Assembly: GCA_008933635.1 (NCBI GenBank)
Contig: WBUQ01000001.1
Span: 1-64,000 of the forward strand
DNA: 64,000 bases
Direction of reading: 5' to 3'
Source: Desulfobulbaceae bacterium
GTDB lineage: Bacteria > Desulfobacterota > Desulfobulbia > Desulfobulbales > Desulfocapsaceae
The notes under the pieces are model-generated. The model worked only from the letters and a program-made list of their open reading frames with translations. It made no database searches and was not told where the DNA came from. The position numbers and the translations under genes are program-made. The stretch's first letter is position 1; each line of letters opens with the position of its first letter. Of the stretch, positions 55,806 through 64,000 are shown in pieces.

Positions 55806-56939
55806 ATGAAAATTCATTGTTCCATTGCCAGAGATGTACTGATTGAAGGATTGAATAGCCTGCAAAACATTACATCAAAAAAGAGCACAACAATGGCTAT
55901 TCTTTCCAATGTTCTTATCGAAACAACTCAAGGTGGCCTGATTATTACTGGAACAGATCTGGAAGTAGGTCTTCGTTTATTTGTAATTGCTGAAATCCAC
56001 GAAGAAGGTCGAATCACTCTTCCATCAAAAAAACTTTTTGAAATAGTCCGTGAATCAGGAAATCATCAGATTTCCATCGAGGAAAAGGAAAATAACTGGG
56101 TTGTGATAACAGCCGGAATGAGTACTTACAATTTGGCAGGAATGTCGGGTGAAGATTTCCCGGATTTTCCTGAAATTGAAGAAGATACCTTTGTTTCTCT
56201 AAAGTCTCAGGTATTTCTCGAACTTATTGACAAGGTAATCTATTCGATAGCTAATGAACAGGAAAATATTTATTCACTTAATGCTGTGCTTTTTGAAAAA
56301 GAACAGCGAGATGACCAAACTTTTCTAAGAATGGTTTCGTCAGACGGGCACAGGCTTTCCATCATGGAAAAAGCTGTTGATGAATCATGTAATGCTCTTT
56401 CTCTCAATCCGGTAACCTTGATACCAAAAAAAGGAGTTCAGGAATGGAAAAAATTCTGTGAGGGAAGAGATGTTGTTAATATTTCTTTTGAAAAGAAGCA
56501 AATGGTTCTCAAGGACGACAAAGCAACAATGGTAATTCGTCTTAAAGGAGGAGAGTTTCCAAATTACCAGGCTATTGTCAATACTATCCAACTTGAAAAC
56601 AAGTTGGAGTTACAGAGAATCCCCTTTCTTGAATCTTTGAAAAGAATAAACCTTTTCACTGAAGATAACTTCCATACTATAACGATAAGTCTGGAAAGCG
56701 ATAAAATGATACTCTCTTCGCAAAATGCAGAACTTGGCAATGCCAAGGATGAACAGCAGATAATATATTCGGGTGACCCCATGATATTGGGTTTTAATTG
56801 CCGTTACTTCATTGAAACCCTTCAAGTCATGGAGGGAGAACATTTAGAGGCCTACATAAACAGCAGCAGCAGTCCCTGTATGTTGAAATCAGATCAGGAT
56901 TCAGGTTTTATAAGTATTATCATGCCAATGCAGCTATAA
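55806..56939 (+). CDS. dnaN: DNA polymerase III beta subunit (sliding clamp)
   Basis: The 377-residue ring-forming clamp holds DNA polymerase on DNA. Three similar domains can be followed: TMAILSNVLIET and GTDLEVGL in the first, FLRMVSSDGHRLSIMEK in the second, and RYFIETLQVMEG with the C-terminal IIMPMQL in the third. AAGGAG precedes the ATG. It is followed 39 bases later by gyrB, while dnaA and recF, usual partners, are absent. Base composition is much poorer in G+C than on the left of the window. Confidence 0.96.
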   Translation: MKIHCSIARDVLIEGLNSLQNITSKKSTTMAILSNVLIETTQGGLIITGTDLEVGLRLFVIAEIHEEGRITLPSKKLFEIVRESGNHQISIEEKENNWVVITAGMSTYNLAGMSGEDFPDFPEIEEDTFVSLKSQVFLELIDKVIYSIANEQENIYSLNAVLFEKEQRDDQTFLRMVSSDGHRLSIMEKAVDESCNALSLNPVTLIPKKGVQEWKKFCEGRDVVNISFEKKQMVLKDDKATMVIRLKGGEFPNYQAIVNTIQLENKLELQRIPFLESLKRINLFTEDNFHTITISLESDKMILSSQNAELGNAKDEQQIIYSGDPMILGFNCRYFIETLQVMEGEHLEAYINSSSSPCMLKSDQDSGFISIIMPMQL

Positions 56940-56978
56940 ATTTAAGTTTTTGAAAGCTCAAACATACAGGTAGTGACA

Positions 56979-59396
56979 ATGACAGGTTCAGAAAATTCAG
57001 TAAGTTACGGTGCAGAACAGATTAAAGTTCTTGATGGATTAGAGGCTGTAAGGAAAAGACCATCAATGTACATAGGAAACACCGGGGAGGAAGGACTTCA
57101 TCACCTGATATGGGAGGTAGTTGACAATAGTATCGATGAAGCTCTTGCCGGCTTCTGTTCACATATAAGGGTGACCATACATCCCGACAACTCGGTTTCT
57201 GTAGAAGATAATGGTCGCGGTATACCCGTTGATATGCACCCGACGGAGAAAATGTCTGCTCTTGAACTTGTAATGACCACGCTTCATGCGGGCGGAAAGT
57301 TTGACCATTCAACCTACAAGGTTTCCGGAGGATTACACGGAGTGGGAGTGTCTGTTGTGAATGCTCTCTCCTCCTGTACAGTTGCTGAAATTAAACGTAA
57401 CGGAAAGATTTACAGGCAAACGTATCGTTGTGGTGAAAAAACTTCTGAACTGGAGATTGTAGGAGAAAGTGAAAGAACTGGATCAAAGATCACCTTTCAG
57501 GCCGACCCTTCTATTTTTCAGGAGACGACAGTCTATAACTATGACACTGTAAAGAACAGACTGAGAGAATTATCATTTCTCAATAAGGATGTTCATATTT
57601 ATCTCAAGGATGAACGTAGCGGAGCTGAAGATAAGTTTCACGCCGAGGGAGGTATAATATCCTATGTTGAATACCTCAACAGAAACAGGACCCCGCTGTA
57701 TGCCGAACCCATCTATATTTCAGCTGAAAAAGATCAGGTAAAGGTTGAGATTGGAATACAGTATTTTGACGGATACTCAGAAAGACTTTTTTCTTTTGTA
57801 AACAATATTAATACAAAAGAAGGTGGGGCACACGTTGCTGGTTTTCGCGCAGCATTGACTAAATGCATAAACAGATATGCCAATGATGATATCATACCAA
57901 AGAATTTGCGGGAAAAGATGGGTGGGGATGATGTTCGTGAGGGGTTGACTTGTGTCATATCTGTTCATGTGCCTAATCCTCAATTTGAGGGACAGACAAA
58001 AACAAAACTCGGGAATTCTGAGGTCAAATCAATTGTTGAATCAGTTTGTAACGAAAAGCTGACAATTTTTTTTGAACAAAACCCAGCGATTGCAAAAAAA
58101 ATTCTCTTCAAGGTTGTCGAAGCGGCAAGGGCGAGAGAGGCCGCCAAACGAGCCAGAGACCTTTCAAGAAAGAAGGGATCCACAAGCCTTCTGATGGCAG
58201 GGAAATTGGCTGAGTGTCAGGAAAAAGATCCTAAAAGGCGTGAAATTTTCATTGTGGAAGGAGACTCAGCCGGTGGATCGGCAAAACAGGGAAGGGACAG
58301 ATCTATTCAGGCAATCCTGCCACTACGCGGTAAAATTTTGAATGTAGAGAAGGCTCGTTTTGATCGAGTCCTGGAAAGTGAAGAAATTAAGCAACTGATA
58401 GGTGCTTTAGGATGCGGTATCGGCGAAGATGATTTTGATCTGGAACGTCTTCGATACCACAAGGTCATTATTATGACCGATGCAGATGTCGATGGCGCTC
58501 ACATAAGAACTTTGCTTTTGACTTTCTTCTATAGACAAATGCTCCCGCTTGTTCAGGGTGGGTATGTTTATATAGGGCAACCACCACTTTATCGATTGGG
58601 TAAAGGGAAAAAGGAACAGTACTTTCTCGAGGAAGGAGAATTGAACAGCTATCTTTTCAGTCAAGCCAGTGAAAAGATGAGCATGAAATACGGCAGCGAA
58701 AAAATCATTATCGAAGGCCAGGAGTTTGTCTCTTTATTGGAAAAGCTTTCCGTATATCAGCGAATCGCCTCCTTCATGCAGCGGATGAACATAACGGAAG
58801 AGTTGCTGTACCTTTTACTCGACAACAACGTTCATTCAGCAGATCAATTTGCCGATGAAATGTTTGTCAGAGAGCTTGTTGCAAAAATTCCTGAGAAGAG
58901 TTTCGTCATTGGCAATATACGATCGTGTCGGTGGCGCGCTACCTGTTATGAGGTCGATATTGCGATCAAGGGCAGAGTCCAGGCAATGACAACCCTTGGA
59001 CCCCAGATACCCTTGATAAATGAATACCGGAAAGCCATTACTCTTTTTCCTATGATCAAGTCGTACCTGAAAGAATCTTTTGATCTTATCATGCAGACAG
59101 GAACGCCCCAGGAATCCGTACTACCAATAAGTGACTGGAATGATTTACTGAAGTCCGTCAGAGAGGAGTCGTTTAAAGGGAGTCACCTGCAGCGTTATAA
59201 AGGTCTTGGCGAGATGAACCCGGAACAACTCTGGGACACAACGATGAATCCTGTTAATCGACGGCTGGTAAAGGTAACGATAAGCGATGCCGAGCAGGCA
59301 GATGACATTTTTACAACGCTTATGGGTGATAAAGTTGAACCGCGGAGGGATTTTATCCAGAACCATGCCCTTGAGGTGGTTGATCTCGATATATAG
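56979..59396 (+). CDS. gyrB: DNA gyrase subunit B
   Basis: The 805-residue ATPase subunit of gyrase has a GHKL domain (VDNSIDEALAG, VEDNGRGIPV, GGLHGVGVSVVNAL), a transducer, and a TOPRIM domain with EGDSAGGSAKQGRDR, PLRGKILNVEKA and TDADVDGAHI. The C-terminal GyrB tail is complete. The ATG at 56979 is used; the ORF track starts two codons earlier at a GTG. It lies between dnaN and gyrA in one plus-strand run. Confidence 0.97.
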   Translation: MTGSENSVSYGAEQIKVLDGLEAVRKRPSMYIGNTGEEGLHHLIWEVVDNSIDEALAGFCSHIRVTIHPDNSVSVEDNGRGIPVDMHPTEKMSALELVMTTLHAGGKFDHSTYKVSGGLHGVGVSVVNALSSCTVAEIKRNGKIYRQTYRCGEKTSELEIVGESERTGSKITFQADPSIFQETTVYNYDTVKNRLRELSFLNKDVHIYLKDERSGAEDKFHAEGGIISYVEYLNRNRTPLYAEPIYISAEKDQVKVEIGIQYFDGYSERLFSFVNNINTKEGGAHVAGFRAALTKCINRYANDDIIPKNLREKMGGDDVREGLTCVISVHVPNPQFEGQTKTKLGNSEVKSIVESVCNEKLTIFFEQNPAIAKKILFKVVEAARAREAAKRARDLSRKKGSTSLLMAGKLAECQEKDPKRREIFIVEGDSAGGSAKQGRDRSIQAILPLRGKILNVEKARFDRVLESEEIKQLIGALGCGIGEDDFDLERLRYHKVIIMTDADVDGAHIRTLLLTFFYRQMLPLVQGGYVYIGQPPLYRLGKGKKEQYFLEEGELNSYLFSQASEKMSMKYGSEKIIIEGQEFVSLLEKLSVYQRIASFMQRMNITEELLYLLLDNNVHSADQFADEMFVRELVAKIPEKSFVIGNIRSCRWRATCYEVDIAIKGRVQAMTTLGPQIPLINEYRKAITLFPMIKSYLKESFDLIMQTGTPQESVLPISDWNDLLKSVREESFKGSHLQRYKGLGEMNPEQLWDTTMNPVNRRLVKVTISDAEQADDIFTTLMGDKVEPRRDFIQNHALEVVDLDI

Positions 59397-59440
59397 ACTG
59401 CACCTTTTATCCCGACTTAAATGAATCACCCAGATAAACA

Positions 59441-61915
59441 ATGACGACTGAAAAGAATATGACGGATAACGTATCTATTGAAAACGAATTAAAAAAATCA
59501 TACCTCGAGTACGCCATGAGCGTAATCGTCGGCAGAGCTCTACCCGATGTGCGTGATGGACTGAAACCTGTTCACCGCCGTGCACTTTTTGCTATGCGTG
59601 AACTTGGAGTTTTTTATAACAGACCGTATGTAAAGTCGGCGAGAATTGTTGGTGACATTATCGGTAAATATCATCCACACGGTGACACCGCTGCGTACGA
59701 CACGATCGTCCGCATGGCGCAGGATTTTTCAATGCGCTATCCACTCGTCGATGGCCAAGGGAATTTTGGGTCTTTGGATGGCGATTCTGCCGCTGCCATG
59801 CGGTATACCGAGGCACGAATGACCCGAATTGATCGTGAGGTTGTTGGTGATCTGGACAAGAACACGGTTGATTTTGTACCAAATTACGACAATTCTCTCA
59901 CCGAACCTTCGGTCATGCCGAGCAAGATCCCGAACCTCCTTGTGAACGGAAGCTCAGGTATCGCCGTCGGCATGGCGACGAATATACCTCCGCACAACTT
60001 GACGGAAGTTTTGAACGGCCTCATCGCGTTGATTGATGAACCGAATATAACCGTCAGTGAATTGATTAAAATCATTACCGGACCTGATTTCCCAACTGGT
60101 GGCTTGATATGTGGCAGAGCCGGAATTCGTGAAGCCTATGAAACAGGTAAAGGTGTGATCGTCATGCGGGCATTGACCCATATCGAGCGGTCAAAGGATG
60201 CCAAGAAAGAGTCAATTATCATTACCGAGATACCATATCAGCAAAACAAGGCAGTCCTGGTAGAAAGAATAGCCCAACTTGTAAAAGACAAGAAGATCAA
60301 CTCGATATCAGAAGTAAGAGATGAATCTGATCGTCACGGTCTGCGGATAGTCCTTGAATTAAAGAAGGACGAAATTGCGGATATCGTCATCAATCAGCTG
60401 TACAAGATGACACCGATGCAGAAATCTTTTGGCATAATTTTCCTTGCCATCGTCAACAACAAGCCTGAAATACTCAATCTTAAAGAAATACTCGAACACT
60501 TTGTCCTGCATCGGAAAATTGTCGTTTATCGACGTACTGCCTACGAATTGAATAAGGCTGAAGAAAGAGCCCATATTCTTGCCGGCCTAAATGTTGCCAT
60601 CAGCAACCTTGATGAAGTTGTCGCGTTGATCAAGGCCGCAAAGAACCCTCAGGAAGCAAAGGAAGGCTTGATTGCGAAATTCGACCTTTCAGAAATACAA
60701 GCCCAGACAATTCTTGAAATGCGTTTGCAGAGGTTGACTGGTCTTGAAAGAGAGAAAATCGTATCTGATTATAATGAGGTATTGCTTGAAATTGAGCGAT
60801 TGAAAGGCATTCTTGGTGATGAAAGCCAAGTTATGCAGATTATCAAAGACGAGTTTTGTGAGATCCGTGAAACGTATGGAGATGAGCGGAGGACAGAAAT
60901 CGTCGATGCCGCGGATGAGATCTTGCCGGAGGATCTGATTGTACCTGAAGACATGGTCGTTACAGTTACCCATTCAGGATATATAAAACGCAATCCGGTG
61001 AGCCTCTATAAATCGCAGAATCGCGGTGGTAAAGGAGTAACCGGAGTAAAAAACATTGAGGAGGATTTTGTTTCGAACCTGTATGTAGCCTCCACTCTCG
61101 ATACATTTCTTTTTTTCACCAACCATGGAAAGGTTTTCTGGCGGAAGGTTTACCAGATTCCGCTGGCAGGCAGGATTGCCCGTGGTAAAGCTGTTGTCAA
61201 CCTCCTTCATCTCTCTGAGGGTGAACGTGTAGCCGCCATACTCCCGGTAAGCTCTCTCGATACCGACAACAGTGAGAAAACCATCATGATGGTGACAAGT
61301 TCCGGGCGAATAAAAAAGACAGACATGCAGGAATTCAGCCGTCCCTTGCGAAAGGGAAAAAGAGCTCTCACCATTAACGAAGGAGATGAGATCATCGCCG
61401 CTCACATTTTGAGTGGAAATGACAGCATCCTGATGTACACCCAAAAAGGAATGTGCATCCATTTCCATGAATCAGATATCAGAACAATGGGGCGCACTGC
61501 CGCCGGTGTCAGGGGAATTCGTTTGATTGGTAATGATAAAGTGGTCAGCGCCATTGTTGTCTCCTCGGATCAGTCCATCCTTACAGTTACTGAAAATGGA
61601 TATGGAAAACGTAGCCCCATAGACGAATTCCGGATTCAACGGCGTGGAGGCAAGGGCGTTTTCGGGATCAAAGCCAGCGAGAGGAATGGCAAGGTAATAG
61701 ATGCCAAACAGGTTAAGGATGATGATGAAATCATCGTCATCGCAGATTCCGGAAAAATGATACGAATGGATCTTTCCTCGATAAGGATCATTGGCCGGAG
61801 CACCCAGGGTGTGAAGATGATAAACCTTGAAGAGGGGGAAAAGGTCGTAGGAATGGATTGCGTTGCGAAAGAAACATCGGATGAACCCGATCTTGGCGAT
61901 GATGAACAAGATTGA
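59441..61915 (+). CDS. gyrA: DNA gyrase subunit A
   Basis: The 824-residue subunit has the DNA-cleaving Tyr122 in MRYTEARM. The quinolone region reads [10 protein letters not shown], so position 83 is Thr rather than the Ser of E. coli. The C-terminal beta-pinwheel carries the gyrase-specific box QRRGGKG and a second, related QNRGGKG near residue 528, so this is gyrase and not topoisomerase IV. The first ATG gives E. coli-like numbering; the ATG at codon 7 is an alternative. No ribosome site is visible. It overlaps gpsA by 17 bases. Confidence 0.97.
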   Translation: MTTEKNMTDNVSIENELKKSYLEYAMSVIVGRALPDVRDGLKPVHRRALFAMRELGVFYNRPYVKSARIVGDIIGKYHPHGDTAAYDTIVRMAQDFSMRYPLVDGQGNFGSLDGDSAAAMRYTEARMTRIDREVVGDLDKNTVDFVPNYDNSLTEPSVMPSKIPNLLVNGSSGIAVGMATNIPPHNLTEVLNGLIALIDEPNITVSELIKIITGPDFPTGGLICGRAGIREAYETGKGVIVMRALTHIERSKDAKKESIIITEIPYQQNKAVLVERIAQLVKDKKINSISEVRDESDRHGLRIVLELKKDEIADIVINQLYKMTPMQKSFGIIFLAIVNNKPEILNLKEILEHFVLHRKIVVYRRTAYELNKAEERAHILAGLNVAISNLDEVVALIKAAKNPQEAKEGLIAKFDLSEIQAQTILEMRLQRLTGLEREKIVSDYNEVLLEIERLKGILGDESQVMQIIKDEFCEIRETYGDERRTEIVDAADEILPEDLIVPEDMVVTVTHSGYIKRNPVSLYKSQNRGGKGVTGVKNIEEDFVSNLYVASTLDTFLFFTNHGKVFWRKVYQIPLAGRIARGKAVVNLLHLSEGERVAAILPVSSLDTDNSEKTIMMVTSSGRIKKTDMQEFSRPLRKGKRALTINEGDEIIAAHILSGNDSILMYTQKGMCIHFHESDIRTMGRTAAGVRGIRLIGNDKVVSAIVVSSDQSILTVTENGYGKRSPIDEFRIQRRGGKGVFGIKASERNGKVIDAKQVKDDDEIIVIADSGKMIRMDLSSIRIIGRSTQGVKMINLEEGEKVVGMDCVAKETSDEPDLGDDEQD

Positions 61916-62918
61916 GAAAATCGCGGTCCTCGGTGCAGGCTCGTGGGGTACAGCCCTGGCAACCGTTCTTTCCTGCAAGTCCGGGAAGGTAATGCTATGG
62001 GGTCACAATGAAAATCATATTGGAGAGATCCTAAAAAATCGTGAAAACACGAGGTACTTACCAGGTGTGGCGCTTGCTGGAAATATTCAGCCGACGGCTC
62101 ACCTCGATGAGGCCTTGAAGGGTGCGGAACTCGTTTGTGCTGCTATCCCCTCCCATGCTTTTAGAACAGTTTTCGAGAATATACAGCTGCTCCTTGAAGA
62201 GGGAGTAACCATCGTCTCTGCTATCAAGGGAATTGAGAACACAACCCTCTTGACCATGACTCAGATCATGGAAGAGGTTCTGTCGGCGTACAACAAGAAA
62301 ACCGAATCTAAAATTGCTGTGATATCAGGTCCATCCTTTGCGAAAGAGGTAGCGCTTGGGATGCCGACAGCTGTAACAATAGGTTGTAAAGATATTGAAT
62401 GGGCCAGAAGGCTCCAGAAAATATTTGTAACAGATACGTTCCGTGTATATGCGAGTACCGACATCATCGGGCTGGAAATCAGTGCAGCCCTGAAAAACAT
62501 CATTGCCATCGCGGCCGGGATTTGTGATGGACTTGGCTACGGTATGAACACCAGGGCGGCCCTCATCACCCGTGGACTTGCAGAAATCACCAGGCTGGGT
62601 GTTGTTCTGGGAGCGGAAAAGGAGACATTTTTTGGCCTAAGTGGCCTTGGTGATCTAGTTTTAACCTGTACTGGAGATCTCAGCAGAAATCGATACGTTG
62701 GAATACAACTAGGAAAAGGAAAGAAACTCTCAGATATTCTGGATGAAATGCAGATGGTGGCCGAAGGAGTGAAAACGACCAAATCTGTTTATGATCTAAC
62801 TCGGCCGTTGAACATAGAGATGCCTATTCTCGAACAGGTTTACGCCATCCTGTACACAAACAAAGAGAGTTCCCTTGCCGTTAAAGATCTGCTGGCCAGG
62901 GAACTCAAGATCGAATAA
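61899..62918 (+). CDS. gpsA: NAD(P)-dependent glycerol-3-phosphate dehydrogenase
   Basis: The 339-residue enzyme reduces dihydroxyacetone phosphate to sn-glycerol 3-phosphate for phospholipids. The Rossmann motif [17 protein letters not shown] is at the start, with [18 protein letters not shown] and the catalytic Lys in [20 protein letters not shown], then [20 protein letters not shown]. Starts at 61899 or 61902 fit the family; the ORF track starts 12 codons earlier. It begins within the last codons of gyrA, so translation is coupled. Confidence 0.95.
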   Translation: MMNKIEKIAVLGAGSWGTALATVLSCKSGKVMLWGHNENHIGEILKNRENTRYLPGVALAGNIQPTAHLDEALKGAELVCAAIPSHAFRTVFENIQLLLEEGVTIVSAIKGIENTTLLTMTQIMEEVLSAYNKKTESKIAVISGPSFAKEVALGMPTAVTIGCKDIEWARRLQKIFVTDTFRVYASTDIIGLEISAALKNIIAIAAGICDGLGYGMNTRAALITRGLAEITRLGVVLGAEKETFFGLSGLGDLVLTCTGDLSRNRYVGIQLGKGKKLSDILDEMQMVAEGVKTTKSVYDLTRPLNIEMPILEQVYAILYTNKESSLAVKDLLARELKIE

Positions 62919-62925
62919 TCAAAAA

Positions 62926-63597
62926 TCACGATGACCAGTCGTTGTCTTCAAACTGACTGTGATCCGGTTTTGGAGGTTTCACCTCGGCGAGCCTCTGAGC
63001 TACCCATTTCATGACCTTAGGAAACTCGGAAGCGAGTTCTGCAACTGCCTTTGCGCGATGGCTTACCATGTTTTTCTCCTCTGCTGTCATCTCAGCGAAT
63101 GTTTTGCCTAAAGCAGGGAAGAAAAACAGGGGGTCATACCCAAAGCCGCCCTCACCTTGCAAGGTTTCGGTGATAATTCCTTCACATGTAGCCTCATAAG
63201 TCAGGGCAGGACCTGATGGAACGGCAAGAGACAGAACACAGTGAAATGATGCAGTGCGATCTGTGACCCCTTCCATATTTTTCAATAGCTTTAGACAATT
63301 ATCCATATCTGTTGCCTTTTCTCCGGCGTATCGTGCAGAATAGACACCAGGTTGTCCACCGAGTGCATCAACAACAAGACCTGAGTCGTCAGCGATTGCA
63401 GGAACGCCGAGAACCTTCGCATAATGAAGTGCTTTTTTATAGGCGTTGTCGTCAAAAGTTTCTCCATCTTCAACCGGTTCAGGGAGAGGTCCAAAGTCGG
63501 CGACACATTTGAATTCGATATCATATTTGCCGAGTATCTGTTCGAACTCCTCAACTTTCTTTCTGTTATTTGTTGCAAGAACTATCATTGTTGACAT
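62926..63597 (-). CDS. rdgB: dITP/XTP pyrophosphatase (RdgB/HAM1 family)
   Basis: The 223-residue enzyme removes dITP, XTP and ITP from the nucleotide pool. Motifs are IVLATNNRKKVEEFEQIL at the N-terminus, ADDSGLVVDALGGQPGVYSARYAG, FGYDPLFFFPALGKTFAEMT and SHRAKA near the C-terminus. The last 20 residues are an extra tail (PPKPDHSQFEDND). It is convergent with gpsA (seven bases apart) and its start overlaps the queH stop by 13 bases. Confidence 0.95.
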   Translation of the reverse strand: MSTMIVLATNNRKKVEEFEQILGKYDIEFKCVADFGPLPEPVEDGETFDDNAYKKALHYAKVLGVPAIADDSGLVVDALGGQPGVYSARYAGEKATDMDNCLKLLKNMEGVTDRTASFHCVLSLAVPSGPALTYEATCEGIITETLQGEGGFGYDPLFFFPALGKTFAEMTAEEKNMVSHRAKAVAELASEFPKVMKWVAQRLAEVKPPKPDHSQFEDNDWSS

Positions 63598-64000
63598 TGG
63601 TTTTTCTCTTTCCTTGAAAGTTTATCATATCGATCCTGTTCGCTATAGATGCAACCACAATAGGATTGCCGATAGAACCCTTGTGAAATGGATGCTTCTA
63701 TTCCCTCTTTCCACCCCAGGCGAAAGTCGTGGTAAATAAATTTTATACCAGTAAGACCTGCGTAGTCGGCGCACTGTTTACGTATTTCATCGTGCTTTTG
63801 ATATTTACTGTAAAGAAGACTTGTCGAAAAATTTCTAAATCCATTTTCCCTGGCAACTGTCGCGGCCTTGCTTATCCGAAGCTCCTGACACACCTGACAC
63901 CGTGCGTTCTCTCTGAAAACTACAGCTCGCAGAAATTGTGCGAGATGATATCGTTCATCAGCAATGAGAGAGAGATTGTAACTTTTTGCAAAATCTTGTA
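63585..64000 (-). CDS. queH: Epoxyqueuosine reductase QueH (3' part, cut by the window edge)
   Basis: The frame stays open from the window edge to the stop at 63585, so about the last 138 residues are visible; the ORF track shows only the part after a GTG codon. QueH hallmarks are RCQVCQELRISKAATVARENGF, STSLLYSKYQKHDEI, FIYHDFRLGWKEGIEAS and YRQSYCGCIYSEQDRYDK, with the FeS-binding cysteines. It makes queuosine from epoxyqueuosine in tRNA. It overlaps the start of rdgB, so the two are co-transcribed. Confidence 0.9.
   Translation of the reverse strand, partial: QDFAKSYNLSLIADERYHLAQFLRAVVFRENARCQVCQELRISKAATVARENGFRNFSTSLLYSKYQKHDEIRKQCADYAGLTGIKFIYHDFRLGWKEGIEASISQGFYRQSYCGCIYSEQDRYDKLSRKEKNQCQQ

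Overview
The window looks like chromosomal DNA of a Gram-negative, anaerobic sulfur-metabolising Desulfobacterota, most likely order Desulfobulbales. The reasons are a soluble fumarate-reductase/heterodisulfide-reductase type gene set, a biotin-dependent Na+ pump decarboxylase, a small siroheme sulfite-reductase-like protein, a YedE/TusA/DsrE sulfur-trafficking locus, and Gram-negative envelope genes (kdsA, kdsC, lptC, pal, lspA, an omptin-like barrel). The taxonomic call is inference. No rRNA, tRNA, CRISPR array, insertion sequence or prophage gene was seen. Base composition is high in G+C up to about 51-53 kb and visibly richer in A+T after that.

Layout. 0-4.2 kb: a signal-peptide gene cut by the left edge, then a minus-strand operon hdrC-hdrB-frdB-frdA-like. 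4.4-9.7 kb: a TRIC/UPF0126 membrane protein, a VKOR-thioredoxin fusion, a diguanylate cyclase, an ElaA-type acetyltransferase, a universal stress protein, a roughly 700-base stretch without a convincing gene, and a secreted ComEA-like DNA-binding protein. 9.9-13.4 kb: divergent ilvC/ilvY with an operator-like palindrome, then surE. 13.4-16.7 kb: a secreted protein of unknown function, an omptin-like outer-membrane protein, pyrF, and an ABM-domain protein. 16.9-20.7 kb: oadG-oadA-oadB, where OadB carries an unusual exported N-terminal domain. 20.7-28.2 kb: an IscA/HesB-like protein, the four-gene spermidine route (speA, carboxynorspermidine dehydrogenase, nspC, speB), lspA and fabI. 28.4-32.7 kb: a tightly overlapping six-gene plus-strand operon with a hydantoinase/oxoprolinase-like protein, a CGCP-motif protein, a mini DnaJ-type zinc finger, a VTT membrane protein, a YkgJ-type metal-binding protein and a small sulfite-reductase-like protein. 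32.8-36.6 kb: pyrG-kdsA-kdsC-lptC. 36.5-43.8 kb: minus-strand trmO, DUF1566, thioesterase, YkgJ/AMMECR1/FabH-like genes, and a receiver-Hpt-hybrid kinase phosphorelay. 43.9-51.5 kb: rlmKL, pal, cmk, gatA, gatC, an HD-GYP response regulator and a 5-formyl-THF cyclo-ligase. 51.5-54.3 kb: yedE divergent from tusA-dsrE-dsrE-like plus a small protein. 54.3-64 kb: a serine hydrolase, dnaN-gyrB-gyrA-gpsA, rdgB and queH (cut by the right edge).

How it fits together. Much of the window is housekeeping. The accessory parts deal with electrons and sulfur. The Hdr/Frd-like set should move electrons between a thiol/disulfide or iron-sulfur carrier and a fumarate-like acceptor in the cytoplasm, because no membrane anchor is present. 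OadGAB would couple decarboxylation to Na+ export. The yedE-tusA-dsrE locus matches the gene content proposed in the literature (from memory, as the YTD cluster) as a marker for sulfur-disproportionating bacteria, and it is the most interesting locus here. The six-gene hydantoinase-to-siroheme operon is the best candidate for an undescribed system.
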